This document shows positions 1-11,818 of a stretch of 64,000 nt of DNA, piece by piece; the first letter of the stretch is position 1, and every line of letters starts with the position of its first letter. Position numbers and translations under genes: made by a program. Source of the DNA: Buxus sempervirens (taxonomy: Eukaryota > Streptophyta > Magnoliopsida > Buxales > Buxaceae); contig OX387186.1 of the NCBI GenBank assembly GCA_947561395.2, positions 47,945,220 through 48,009,219 on the forward strand, in the 5' to 3' direction. Under the pieces are notes generated by a model, which worked only from the letters and a program-made list of their open reading frames with translations, made no database searches and had not been told where the DNA came from.

Positions 1-257
1 GTGAAAACTTTCAGAATTCCTCAATTTTGAGCAAAATACTTGTATCCGGCAACTCAGGCCAGATACAAGCACTACTCTTTGTATCCAACATATAATGTCA
101 GATACAAACCAATCTATTTGTATCCGACAATTACTGTCGGATACAAATGCAAAAGCTCTTATCCGAATTTTTGTTTCAAATAACAAAAGAACACTTGTTT
201 TTTTTTCATTTGGACAATTATTCAACATTTTATGTGGTGCAATTTGGGGTGTCTACA
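1..257 (-). mobile_element. Tat-type LTR fragment (family A-like), 5' end of LTR on minus strand
   Basis: Read on the minus strand, the segment starts TGTAGACACCCCAAATTGCA at position 257, the same start as the LTRs near 29.2, 56.2 and 58.7 kb. It then carries the TGTATCCG-type inverted repeats found in those LTRs. It abuts Ty3/gypsy gag-side sequence at 258 without a purine tract, so it looks like an LTR (solo or part of an element) inserted into that element. The rest lies before the window, so no target duplication can be tested. Confidence 0.6.
38..148. repeat. Palindrome array of the TGTATCCG type (three units)
   Basis: Three inverted repeats follow one another. The best is a 14-bp stem, ATTTGTATCCGACA at 116-129 paired with TGTCGGATACAAAT at 135-148, with a 5-base loop. 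The first two units have weaker inner pairing. This is the same module seen in the other family A LTRs. Confidence 0.8.
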
Positions 258-289
258 GGGGGTAACATGGTCGGGAGGAGCGTCGTGGA

Positions 290-970
290 GATCTCGGTTT
301 TCGATTCGATCTGCTAGATTTTTGTGGTATGTTACAAGCCGAGGGATTCATTGATTGGTTAGAAGAAGTGGAAAGCATTTTTGATTACAAGGAAGTTCCA
401 GATCGTATGAAAGTGAAATTGGTTGCCATCAAACTCAAAGGCAGAGCATCTGCATGGTGGGAGCAGTTGCGACGTTCACGAGACAGGCAGGGCAAGCCCA
501 AGATCACTAATTAGGAGAAGATTAAGAATAAAATGAAGGGTCACTTCCTTCCCTTCGGCTACACTCAAACCTTATTTCAACGACTTCATACGTTGAGGTA
601 GGATGCGAGATCGGTCGATGATTATACGAAGGAGTTCTACCAGTTGATCGCCCAAAACGATTTATCTGAGATGCATGGGGAAGCAGATGGTGGCACGGTA
701 TTTGGGAGGTTTGCGCCAGAATCTACAAGATGTCCTCAGTCTTCATTCACTATGGACTGTCTCGGAGGCATACCAGCGTGCACTTGAAGTTGAAAAACAA
801 CAGAACAGGAGACCGATGATCAGGAGCAATCAAAACAGTCGACTAGTTCGCCCTCAGGACTCCTGTCCAGTCTAGCAGCCACCGCAGGGTAATTCTAACT
901 CTAATATTAGATGTTTTAGTTGTGGTGAACAAGGGCATAGGGCTACTGATTGTAGGAAATTAGCTAATCA
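290..970 (+). pseudogene. gag remnant with CCHC zinc knuckle (Ty3/gypsy fossil)
   Basis: The region encodes a Retrotrans_gag-type domain, recognisable by the run RASAWWEQL and the later ARYLGGLRQNLQDVLSL. A CCHC knuckle, CFSCGEQGHRATDC, follows near 910-952. Gag would form the capsid-like particle of the element. It is directly followed by the protease region, the normal order. It is broken. Confidence 0.85.
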
Positions 971-1129
971 AAAGGGCAAAAACTTGTTGATTGAGGAAGA
1001 TGTGGTAGACGAGACCGAGGAGATTGATGAACCCGTGTATGATGATGATGATGCTAGTGATGTGCTGTATGGAGATGGCCATGAGATTCTGGTCGTTCAC
1101 AAGATTCTACTGACCCCCAAGGGCGATTC

Positions 1130-3020
1130 AGGGGATGATTGGTTGAGGACCAATATTTTTCATACGACCTACACAGTTGCAAATAAAGTTTTCAAAATGA
1201 TCATTGACAGCAGCAGTTGTGAGAATATAGTGTCCCAAGAGGCTATCCAAAAATTGCAGTTGAAGACAGACCGTCATCCTAAGCCATACAAGTTGTCGTG
1301 GCTGAACAAAGGTAGTGAGGTAATAGTTGATAGGCGATGCCTTGTGTCTTTTTCAATTGGTAGAAAATATTTGGATAATGCCTGGTGTGATGTTGTGACC
1401 ATGGATGCATGTCATGTGTTGTTGGGTCGACCTTTGCAGTATGACCGTGGTGTCATTCATGATGGACGGAAGAATACATACTCCCTTCACATCAAGGGGA
1501 AAAAGGTTGTGTTGGCACCTAGGCGGGAAGGACCCAATCCTACACCGCTAACCAATATTACTAACCTACTTTCTATGTCTAGGTTTTTAGATGAGATTGA
1601 GCATGGAGATGTAGTATATGCTCTACTGCCTTGCGGGAACAGTACAGTGGCCATGGACTCTGACTTCCTAGTAGAAGTTCGACAACTGCTATCAGAATTC
1701 GCTAACCTGATGCCAAAGGATCTTCCTCCTGGGCTACCGCCTATGAGAGATATCCAGCACCAGATTGATCTTGTTCCAGGGTCGAGTTTGCTTAATCAAC
1801 CTGCATACCGCCTCAGTCCCAAGGAGGCTGAAGAGTTGCAGCGACAGGTGGCGGAGTTATTAGAGAGGGGTTATATTCGTGAGAGTATGAGCCCATGTAC
1901 AGTCCCTGCCCTACTCATACCAAAGAAGGATGGTTATTGGCGTATGTGTGTTGATAGCTGAGCAATCAAAAGAATTACTGTGAAGTACAGGTTTCCAATT
2001 CCCCGCCTGGATGATATGTTGGATCAGCTGTCTGGTTCTAAGGTCTTCTTAAAAATTGACCTTAAAAGCGGATACCACCAGATCAGAATAAGGCCTGGAG
2101 ATGAGTGGAAGACAACGTTTAAAACACAACATGGGTTATATGAGTGGATGGTCATGCCTTTTGGGGGCTATACAATGCGCCCAGCACCTTCATGAGGTTT
2201 ATGCATAAGATTTTTCGGCCTTTTATGGGGAAATTCATTGTGGTTTACTTCGACGATATTCTCATTTATAGTTCGACGTGGGCTTCATACTTTGATCACT
2301 TCTGTGCTGTTTTTGAGATGCTGAAGGCAGAGTGCCTATTTGTCAATCAGAATAAGTGTTTTTTTTTCACTGCTTCTGTAACTTTTCTTGGCTTTGTTGT
2401 GTCTACTGATGGTGTTCATGTAAATCATTCAAAAATAGACGCAGTCTTGGAGTGGCCCAAACTAAAGACCTTGCACGATGTCAAAAGTTTCAATGGGTTG
2501 GCATCCTTCTACTGACGATTCATCAGAAATTTCAGCACTCTAATTGCTCCTATCACAGAGTGTCTCAAGGGACGAGATTTCAAGTGGTCTGAGGAGGCCG
2601 ATGCTAGTTTTCAACTGGTCAAGCAGAAGATGACTGAAGCACCAGTTTTGGCACTCCCTAATTTTGACAAATTGTTCGAGGTAAATTGTGATGTGTCTGG
2701 CATTGGCATTGGTGGTGTTATGAGTCAGTCAGGGCGTCCGGTTGCTTTTTTCAGTGAGAAGCTATCGGGATCAAAGAAAAATTATTCCACCTATGACCTG
2801 GAGTTCTATGCCATAGTTTAGTCCTTGAAACATTGGCGTTACTACCTAGTACAGAGGGAGTTCATTCTGTTTACTGATCATGAGGCCCTGAAGTACATTA
2901 ATGGCTAACACAAGCTGAGTAGACGACATGCCAAGTGGGTGGCGTAATTGTAGGAGTTCACCTTTACACTGAGACACCAAGTAGGGAGCCTAAACCATGT
3001 TGCAGATGCCCTGAGTCGTC
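1130..3020 (+). pseudogene. protease, reverse transcriptase and RNase H region (Ty3/gypsy fossil)
   Basis: A retropepsin-like segment near 1180-1450 is followed by the RT domain. RT motifs seen are [14 protein letters not shown] near 2050 and the catalytic YFDDIL near 2247. RNase H follows, with [17 protein letters not shown] near 2650 and a late A-D-A-L-S-R motif near 3005. In life this would copy the element RNA to DNA. Several interruptions make it non-functional. Confidence 0.88.
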
Positions 3021-3040
3021 GTACTTTACTTCTCACCACC

Positions 3041-4411
3041 ATGCGTAACAGAGTTGTAGGCTTTGAGGTTTTTACCAATATGTATGCAGCTGATCCTTCC
3101 TTCGGAAGGATATTTCAGGAGGTAACTGATGGTCATCGTCATGATTTTGTTTTGCATAATGGTTATCTGTTTCGTGGATTACAGTTGTGCATTCCAGATT
3201 GTTCATTGAGGCAGCAGATTATAAGTGAACTTCATAATAAGGGACACTTTGGCCGTGATAAGACATTGGCCCTTATCTCTTCCGACTTTTATTGGCCCAA
3301 ATTGATCAGTGATGTGGCTCATTACGTAGACTGCTGTTATGTTTGCCAACGGTCTAAAGGAACTCTCACCATTGCAGGCCTGTACACTCCCTTACCTGTT
3401 CCTGAAACTCCTTGGCTCGATGTCAGCATGGATTTTGTGTTAGGCTTACCTCATACCCAACGGGCTTCAGATTCTATCTTTGTGGTGGTTGACAGGTTTT
3501 CCAAGATGACCCATTTTATAGCTTGCAGGAACACTATGGACGCTGCCATGATTTCCCATCTATATTTCAAGGAGATTGTGTGTTTGCATGGTGTTCCTCG
3601 ATCTATCACCTCAGATCATGATACCAAGTTCATCAGTTAGTTTTTGGCAGAGCTTGTGGGGGAAACTAGGGACACAATTGAATTTTAGCATCACCTACCA
3701 CCCCCAGATGGATGGTCAGACCGTGGTGGTGAATCGAAGTTTGGGCAACCTTTTGAGGTGTTTGGCAAGAACTAAGCCGAAGCAGTGGGATTTGGCATTA
3801 CCTCAGGCAAAATTTGCCTATAACAGATCAAAAAATAGAACCACAGGCTTAAGCCCATTTGAGATTGTCTATGGTCAAAACCCATCCGGGGTGCTGGACT
3901 TAGCCCTCTTCCACGTATAGGACGTTTCAATCCTAAAGCAGATGAGATGGCAGCGCATCTTCGAGGTATCCATGAGCAGGTGAAACTAGCCATTCAGGAG
4001 AACAATACCAAGTACAAGACTCGGGTTGACAGTCATCGTCGTCAGGTACTTTTTGATGTAGTTGATTTTGTTTGGGCAGTATTAACTCGTGATTTTTTTC
4101 CTGTTGGCGAGTATAATAAGCTTAAAGACCGGAAGATTGCACCTTGTGACGTACTGTAGAAGATCAATGATAATGCTTACAGGTTGCGCCTTCCCAGTCA
4201 CTTGAAGACTTCTGATGTCTTTAATGTGAAGCACCTAATTCCTTGTTTTGTGCATTCGGATGACATTACTCTGAACTCAAGGATGAGTTGTTTCCAACCC
4301 AAGGCGACTGATGCAGGGGGATCTGAGACAAATGATGTTGAGCTGTCAGATTGCACATTGATGGCGCTGGAATACCATGATTTGGCAGATCATCGTAAAG
4401 GCAGGAAGTGA
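3041..4411 (+). pseudogene. integrase remnant (Ty3/gypsy fossil)
   Basis: The zinc-binding N-terminus is visible as HNKGHFGRDKTLALI followed by CYVCQRSKG near 3345. The catalytic core shows SMDFVLGLP and SDHDTKF. The C-terminal part near 4180-4240 has LPSHLKTSDVFNVKHLIP, typical of plant Ty3/gypsy integrases. After this the tail runs into the solo LTR at 4423. The copy is broken. Confidence 0.87.
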
Positions 4412-4970
4412 TGGTGATATCTTGTAACACCCCGGATCCGTGTTTTTCATTAAAGATATAACACGTCTCCTAAGGGTTAGTTAAGGATCTCAATAATGGT
4501 GATCGCTGGATAATCACCCACAATCTATATCACATCAAAGTGCACAAGTAAAAGTTTTATCCAGGCAAGTTATAGCATCATCAAATACATCAAATGGGCC
4601 CAATTCACTACCTTATTACAATCCCCACAAATTCAAATTGACAAGTTTAAGACCAAGCAACCTGCTAAACTAAGGACGGTAGTAATAATCCTCCTCCCTA
4701 TATGTGTCGGCCGGATCTACCCCCGTAGGCACCTCACCACGAATATCTGAAAAACAAAACAACAACGAGGGAATGAGATACGAATATCTCAGCGAGTGAC
4801 ACATGCATGCAGAAATAGTTAACACAGTTATAAGGCATGCTTCGACAAATAACCAACCATTTAAAACAACGTACTTCCGATAACAACACAAAACAAGGTC
4901 AATGTCATGCATATGGTTACATTGATTAATTTACATGCCAAGTAGACACTCCACACCTCCATGTACACAG

Positions 4971-5092
4971 TTCCGGCCTACTCAGGGTATCGGACACTTT
5001 GAAATGACGGCCTACTCAGGGTATCGTCATCCAATGCCGGCCTACTCCGGGTATCGGCACTGACAACCAGGCTTACTCAGGGTATCTGGTTG
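4971..5092. repeat. Four-unit hairpin array with constant loop and changing stems
   Basis: Four units at about 30-bp period share the loop GCCTACTCAGGGTAT with one or no change. The stems differ but stay paired: TCCG/CGGA (4972-4994), ATGACG/CGTCAT (5004-5030), TGCCG/CGGCA (5035-5059) and CAACCAG/CTGGTTG (5064-5092). The changes on the two arms compensate each other. Confidence 0.85.
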
Positions 5093-5715
5093 CTCTACAC
5101 TGGTCGTGGCAACACACGAGGCCATGCAATTACACCAATAAACACATACCATCACATTACTAAGCTTAACAAGGATCCATGGGAAGCTAAACCCAAGCCG
5201 ATAAATAACCGATTAAAACTCCACATTTAGGACACATTCACAAGTTGTTCCAACCAGAACAGTAAATCTACACAAGTGTTCCAACCAGAACATCATCTCA
5301 CAAGAAAACAAATAAATAATCTTCGCAACATCATTCAAAACTTGCCATCAAGAAAAACAGGGTTTAATAAAACTAAATCAAGTCCAGTATGTAACCCAAA
5401 AAGAACTAAAATAAAAACCCAGTGTTGGGTATCCAGAACATCACCTAAATTGTTGCCCTACATTTACCTTGGAAGATCTTAAGAAATTTCCAGAATCTAT
5501 CTTCAATGTTCTCCTAAGTAATTTTGTCTCTAATGTCCTAAACAAGTACTTTGGTAAGTGATCGAAGACCTTCTAGCATCAAACTCCCCATTGGTTTACT
5601 CAATTATGACAATCAGTAAGAAAAGTGGACTATGCGCTCACCTCCTGAGGTAGGCGCGAGGTGGGCGGATAGTATAATAACAACAATCAGGGTCTGCGCT
5701 CACTCGAAGGTAGGT

Positions 5716-5805
5716 GGGCGCGAGAAGGGCGCGAGAAGGGCGCGAGAAGGGCGTGAGAAGGGCGCGAGAAGGGCGTGAAAAGGGCGCGAGAGAGGCGCGG
5801 CATGT
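5716..5805. repeat. GC-rich 11-bp minisatellite inside the solo LTR
   Basis: About eight tandem copies of an 11-base unit close to GGGCGCGAGAA, with a few C/T changes. Further GCGCC-rich sequence continues to about 5920. The reading frames through it are repeat artefacts. Confidence 0.85.
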
Positions 5806-6659
5806 TTAAGTGGGCGCGAGAAGGGTGCGGGATAGGCGTGAGAAAGGCGCCAAGTCTATTTTTTTCCATGCGCCTACTTCCCGAAGTGGGCGCCAGTAGG
5901 CGCCAAGTGGGCGGATACCCACTGTGTTTTTCGATTCTCTGTCAACTCCAAATCTTCAACTCTGGCCGAAATTTTTCAATCTGTAACCACTCTTCTAGTC
6001 TCCTAATACCCCCAGAACACATTCAAACCTATTTTGAAATTAATCTAACACACTTCTCATTTATCCCCAATTAACTGTACAGAAAACCTTTAGACTATCT
6101 TTGCCCAGAAAACCAGTGAATAACTCGTTCGACAATCATATGCATTCGAATTAAAAACTACGAATAACACAAAACCAGGTGTTAAAACAGTGCCACTCAC
6201 CTTTTTATGCTTCCAAGTCTTGGCAATCGGCAACCCAGAAAATCCCCAATCACTTCGGCCGTCTGCTTGCTCTGGTCGAGCAGAAGTTTTCTGAAGGAAG
6301 AAAGCCCTTCCGAACTTCTTCTTAGCAAAAGCTTACTGGCAGTAAGCCTTCCCTAGCTCGACTCTCCCACCAAAACCTCTCCAACTCCTTTTCTCGAAGA
6401 ACCCTAAACAAAAGCCGCAGCCGCAACCTTCTCAGTAGAATATACGCGTATTCAGGGCAAAACCCAAAACCTAATTTCTTAACTATTTATACCTTCCGCA
6501 AATACGCTTGCTGCTCGACGACCCCTTTTAACTCTGATATGGTGTGAGCTCGCCCACCAAAACCCCTACATCCACACACCCTATTAGTTCAGATATTTAT
6601 TATTGTAATTAATTTTAATTTTTTTTTCCATAAAACCTGAAAATAATCGGGGTTTTACA

Positions 6660-7180
6660 TATCTTTCTAATTGGGGCAGTTTTGAGTGCATTTTAGTATT
6701 TTAGCCATAACTTTGGCTACAGTTATTGGAATCGCACATATGACCCCAATTCGGAAAGATATTTCTAGTGCGCACGCCATGGGACACGACTGAAGTTTGT
6801 GTGAATCTTTTTCAACCTCAAATTCCGCTGTTTTCCCCTCCGAATCACTATTCTTAGTTATTTGTTGCTATTTCTGGTAATATTTCGTTTATCAATTAGG
6901 AAGTGATTTTAAATCTGATTTGGGCTAGATTTTTCATAGGTTGCTTATTTTATTCTATATTTCATTTAGGCATGCTTTAGGGGATTTTGCCGTTTTTATT
7001 AACTTTCCAATATGGACGATTTTTGGCTATAAAGTCCAGCTTGTGGACTGATTTTTAGCATTACTTGATTAAATAAGAATTAGTTGAATTTTAGAGATGA
7101 TTTCTTTGTGTTTTTGGGCAACTGTTTGTGGTCTTCCCTGTTCATCATCTGTTCGAACTAGCCTGCAGAATAATCACTAC
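6660..7180 (+). mobile_element. Continuation of the Ty3/gypsy 3' tail, probably into its LTR
   Basis: Because 6660-6664 is the second copy of the TATCT duplication, the sequence here must have followed position 4422 before the solo LTR arrived. It runs through a G-rich stretch near 6675 into non-coding sequence of LTR character. I cannot place the LTR borders, and the right limit is approximate. Confidence 0.5.
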
Positions 7181-7421
7181 TTTGTCTGGCGTCATTTAGT
7201 GTCATAAATTAATAACTTGTAAACTTTCTTTTTTCTAATATATCTATGTATATATATACTTTTACATATTTCATTCACATACATTCTAATTGTTGTTATT
7301 TGTATTATAACACTTGCTATAGTTTCAACATATATTGTTATAGATATAAGGGCATCTAAATTTTTATTAGAAGATCCAAAACATTGCCACTTTAGATTTA
7401 CTATTCCTATATCTGGACCAG

Positions 7422-9186
7422 GTTAAGCTTTCAGAAAAATTATCACATGTGCAATCACTTTGCATCCATGAGATGATAGTAAGAGCTTTTAAGCATATTC
7501 TGCAAGCAGTGATTGCCTTTTGTTGGTACTGAAGAACTAGCTGTATCAATAGCTGCCGCATTGAACCTGTTGCTTGGAAATCCTAAAAGTAGAGAGTTGA
7601 ATCAGTCTTGTAATGTTGATAATCTTGTTTGGAGATGGCTGGAGGTATTCTTGTTGAAGAGATATGGTTGGGAATTAAGCTCCTTAAATTATAGGGATGT
7701 GCGGAAATTTGCTATTTTAAGGGGAATATGCCAGAAGGTAATTCATGCTAGCTTTTCAGTTTTAAAAACATGTGATGATTTTGGTGTATTTTACACAAGT
7801 ATTTTTGAATTTGTGATTTGATACCTTCAAGCACTAGCAGTTGTCTTGCACTGGGAGCAATTTGTTTTATTTTTGCAATTTAAAACATCATATTTTCATA
7901 AGATAATGGGGGTATGATGAGATTATGGGAATTTCATGGATAATTTTATATGGCGTATGATTCAGGGGTGGTTAAAAAGCTGTACATTTAGGGCTATGTT
8001 AACCTGCCATTCAATCTGTCACAATCAGTTTCTCTTTGACAACATGATGAAAATTTTGGATAATGGATGTATCTATCCTATGGGATTCTTTAGTATGATC
8101 AGATAACCATGAACTTGGATTCATTTTGGTCCACCATTAGAGCTTTGCTGATGTCCTCCTTCCTTATTATCTTCAATGAGCCAATTTTCATATGGAAGTT
8201 ATATAATAGAAAAGAGGAAGGTACCTCTAGTTTGATGGAGACAATTTGATGAAAAACTAGAAAGAAAAGCATCTTTTAATTTATATGGCCATTTTGCATG
8301 TTAAGATCTGTAGAATATTTTTCTGTCTTCTATGAATAGAATGTAGATGCTAATAATTTTCTTTTCCTAAGGTGGGAATTTAGTTGGCTCCCAGAGATTT
8401 TGATATGGATTCTTCAAATCCTTTCCAGAAAATAGACATTATTAGCCTGGTTCCAGTACATAAGGTGATTATTGTGCAATGATGTTTATTTTCAGAATCC
8501 TTTCATTGCAGCAAGTCGCTTGCTCATCTACGGATGGATGACAGCTCTTGGAATCATCTAAAACAGCTCTAGATAAGGGAAAGCTTGAAGATGCAGTCAG
8601 CTTTGGGACGAAGGTATACGTTTGTGGAACTTCTTACCTTAATAAATTCGAAAGTAGCTGTTGGGTGCTTCAGTGGAACTGCCTGACAAACAAGTTTTTC
8701 ACATGTTTCATACATGGATGATGCAAGCTCTCACAAAGTTGGTAGTAGTTTGTGGTCCTTATCATCGGATGACTGCAGGAGCCTAAAGCCTGCTGGTTGT
8801 TGTTCTATATCAAACCGGTGACTTTAATCAGGTCCAGTAACCCTTGTTTAATGAATTATTGGGGCATTTTTCTGCAACATAGAAAAACGTGATTTCTATA
8901 ATTATCTCAAACTTAAATTTGAATACCCTAAGAAATGAGCCTCATGGATCATATCTAACTTTATTAAGCATACAGAGGTATCTAAAATTTGTGTTTCCTT
9001 TTAGGTGAAGCTACTTAGAGGTGGTTTAATTTAACAAGTTATTTGAATTACAGGCCATGATATATCAACAAAAAGCTTTGGATATCAATGAGAGGGAGCT
9101 AGGACTTGATCATCCAGATACAAGGAAGAGTTATGGAGATCTTGCAGTGTTCTATTACAGGCTTCAACATACAAAGTTGCTCTGAA
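7422..9186 (+). pseudogene. Pseudogene fragment of a REC/TSS-like (CLU-family TPR) gene
   Basis: Five exon-like blocks match, from memory, the middle of plant REC/protein TSS proteins, large CLU-related TPR proteins (REC proteins influence the share of the cell occupied by chloroplasts). Blocks: 7422-7737 ([43 protein letters not shown]), 8372-8464 ([19 protein letters not shown]), 8512-8613 ([18 protein letters not shown]), about 8728-8831 (VVCGPYHRMTAGA) and 9054-9186 ([19 protein letters not shown], a TPR). Most blocks have AG before and GT after, so this is an unprocessed copy. Damage: a frameshift near 7515-7520, in-frame stops at 8381, 8539 (TGA at an expected CGA) and 8784, and a one-base loss near 9177. 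Neither the N-terminal domains nor the later TPRs are present. It is a dead partial duplicate. Confidence 0.88.
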
Positions 9187-9830
9187 GTATGTCTTGGTCT
9201 ATTTGACACTAACTTCTCAGTTCTTGCCCTTTTCTTTTTTTGGTAACCTCTTTAGTTCTTCATATCATATGGCTTCTCTAAGCTTGCAGCTTTGATATGG
9301 AAGTACCATTTGTTATATAAATTGAGGCTCATAACTTTAAGAAGCAAGAAGCGATTCAATCACTGCATTATATGGGCATAAAAACCTGAAATTGGAAAAC
9401 AAGACTTAAGTGAGATGAAACCTTCATTTGGATCATTAGGAGAGAGGATCCATGTACCTATAGTTAAGCTTCTTAAGTGGAGGAGATACATGATATGAGA
9501 ATAAAAGCATTGAATGACTGTCATATTGTGAAGTTCTTCAGCACATCAACAGCAAATGAAAGAGAATTAAGTTCAAAAGCAACTAGATTACTAGAAAGAA
9601 AAGCTGGTTTGTGGGGGGAGGTTTAATGTTACTAAAATTAGCACACTAGCATTTTGTGAAAGATCATTAACATCAGAAGATATTCTAGATTTGATAGGAA
9701 CATGCATGATTTTTTTTGTGTGGCCAAAGAATTAACCCGCAATTGCTATTGCAACAAGTTCAAGGTAAGAAAAGAAGACTCAGTGAGCAAATCTATATAT
9801 ATATATATATATATATATAATCCGTCTTTT

Positions 9831-9900
9831 CTCAGATTTCACGAGAGAGCTTCAAACCCCAAACTTTGAACTCTGGTAGCTACATATCGTCTCTAAAATG
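9831..9900. repeat. Dispersed repeat, second copy at 23,798-23,880
   Basis: The segment beginning AGATTTCACGAGAGAGCT and continuing to about 9900 recurs near 23,801, each time just after a short TA run. Its family is not recognised. The shared position next to TA runs hints at a common element edge. Confidence 0.55.
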
Positions 9901-9923
9901 ACCGCCTATATGGAGGGGACTAA

Positions 9924-10048
9924 TTATGGAGGAGATGAGTCGACTGTAAACGGTAGGCAATTGTAAACAGCAAATATAACTAGCGACTATTTATGGAGGA
10001 GATGAGTCGACTATAAAAGGTAAGCAAATGTAAACAGCAGATATAACT
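9924..10048. repeat. Tandem duplication, about 67-bp period, two copies
   Basis: TTATGGAGGAGATGAGTCGA starts at 9924 and again at 9991, and the following 35-40 bases also match. No coding role is seen. Confidence 0.75.
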
Positions 10049-11818
10049 GTTATAGCCGTCGGCCTTCCTCACTTCTTCAAGCAGTCTTCACATCCAAAAA
10101 GGGAAGCTAACAAGTGTCACATACAACTATCTCACATAGTAATCCGAACCACTCTTCAGGAAGAAATAGCCATTTTCACACCTGTTCTCACATGGCCTTG
10201 CAGTTTCTTTTAGTTTTCTCATACAGCTATCTCACAACTTTCAGGTTAGTATAGCTATTTGCCTCTATTACAAATGTTTGATAACTTCATTTATAATAGT
10301 TTGAGGATGTGTTCTTTTTTATTGTTTTGAATTAATTTACTAGCACCTATTACCTGTTTGATAAAATTCCTATTGGATGTCTTTTTTTTTCTTTTGCATT
10401 TGCTCACAAGTGATTAGTTTGTGTTTCAATATCATTCTATTTGTGCCTTGAGAACTAGATTAAAGCACTAATATGCATACAGTGTTGTGTCTTCAACAAC
10501 GATTTGAGTTCCAATCAAGTGATAGATTTCAACGTTCACTTCATAATTCTACCAAACAAACTTTTCTTGATAGGATAGTGACTTTAAACAACATAGAATT
10601 CTAAGGCCCACTACAGCTTCACCATTTGACAGAGAAGAAATGTTAGAACAAAAGTTCTTTTATATTTTTAGTTTACATTAGCAACCAAGAATCAATAAAG
10701 ACCACAAAATTCAAAGGTATAGCGCATTCCAATCAATGAAACCGTGTTTATTAATGCAAAATGTGCGCACCTGATTTCAGTCGCACGACGAAGTGCATGC
10801 AAAACGATGCGTGCCTCGGGATTTGTTTGGAGTCGCCACTGCCTGATGGGGTGCAGGCAGACACTAGGTGCCTAAGTTCTTCTACTAAGGCTTGGTCTGC
10901 GGCTTGAGATTCGAAGTAGGTTCTCGGTTGTGGTCTGGGGAAGTCCGTAGACACCCCAGTCCACCCCGTCGGGTCCCATAGGTTTCCCTGGTTTGAGTCA
11001 ACTCTGGTCTCTCACTTACCCGATTCCTATTCCAGCATTCGATTTAGTTAAGTCTGGCGGGACCGCCAAAGTGGTGTGGGTCCCTTTACTTGATTTTATC
11101 TTCTTTAGCTTAAAGTGAGATGAGTTTGCATGGGCGAGCCCCGTTGGAAGGCCCGCGGATTCCTTGGTGGGCTTGGTTGAGCCCACGTGTCCCTTGGTGG
11201 GCCTCGGTCTAGCCTGAGAGGCCCTTTGGGCTTGGTTCAAATGGATTGATTTTACTTTAAAGTTTAAGTTGAATTTAAAGTGATTTTCATGCAAAGGTGA
11301 GCCGGGTTGGTTTGTGGGCCCTTGAGTGGGCCACACAGCTGGTTGCCAAATGATTTAATTTATCTTTGATTTATCTTCACCAAAATGGGCCAGGCATGGG
11401 GCTTGGGGCCCTTTACCTAGGCTTGGGCCTGAAAGCCCAAGTCTTCTTGAGTTAGGGTTTAGAAACCCTAACCTTGGTTGGGTTCAATGGGCTTAATGGG
11501 CCCGATAGGCCTTGCCCTTGGACTCGGCCAAACTAAGCCTAGATATAAACATACATGCTGCTCCAGTTGGGCTTTGGTGGGCCTCCAATGGTGTGGCCCA
11601 CTCATTCGGTTAAATTTATCTTGATTTATCAAAAAAGATTTGTCGGGCTTGGTGGGCCCCGTTGGAAGGCCCACCGGGAATCGATTTTGGATAGGGTCGA
11701 TCCATGGCCCATCTTGGGTTTCCGGGTGACCTGGAAACCCTTCTGGTTCATCTGGATTGATTAAACAAACCAAAAAATTAGCACAATATCACAAAATTAG
11801 CAAAAATGCAGTCTGGCA

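Larger units (their letters stand above)
258..4422 (+). mobile_element. Ty3/gypsy retrotransposon internal region, broken
   Basis: A plus-strand gag-pol region in the order gag, zinc knuckle, protease, reverse transcriptase, RNase H, integrase, as in Ty3/gypsy. The gag and the integrase C-terminus resemble chromovirus-type plant elements, but I see no clear chromodomain. The 5' end is cut by the LTR ending at 257. The 3' tail is split by a solo LTR at 4423 and resumes at 6660. It is an old, broken copy with roughly ten or more interruptions. The lineage within Ty3/gypsy is not fixed from sequence alone. Confidence 0.9.
4423..6659 (-). mobile_element. Solo LTR (TGTAA...TTACA type), 2.24 kb, target duplication TATCT
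   Basis: It begins TGTAACACCCC and ends GGGGTTTTACA. The flanks 4418-4422 and 6660-6664 are both TATCT, a 5-bp target-site duplication. It is therefore an independent insertion into the Ty3/gypsy tail, not that element's own 3' LTR. A TATA-like ATAAATAG read on the minus strand near 6485-6491, and a minus-strand stretch ending EEDYYYRP near 4670-4720, suggest the LTR reads minus. It shares a block (GAGATACGAATATC and the following bases, near 4774 and 48011) with the solo LTR at 47,527, so the two are related. Confidence 0.88.
9187..10756. other. Non-coding stretch after the REC/TSS-like pseudogene
   Basis: I see no gene. The first part may be the decayed following intron. A (TA)n run lies near 9793-9819. 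The right end meets the solo LTR target duplication at 10,757. Confidence 0.5.

Noticed and set aside
5687-6074. Frames through the GC-rich repeat
   Set aside because: They follow the 11-bp minisatellite and show no domain.
4423-6659. Own 3' LTR of the upstream Ty3/gypsy element
   Set aside because: A 5-bp TATCT duplication on both flanks shows a separate insertion.
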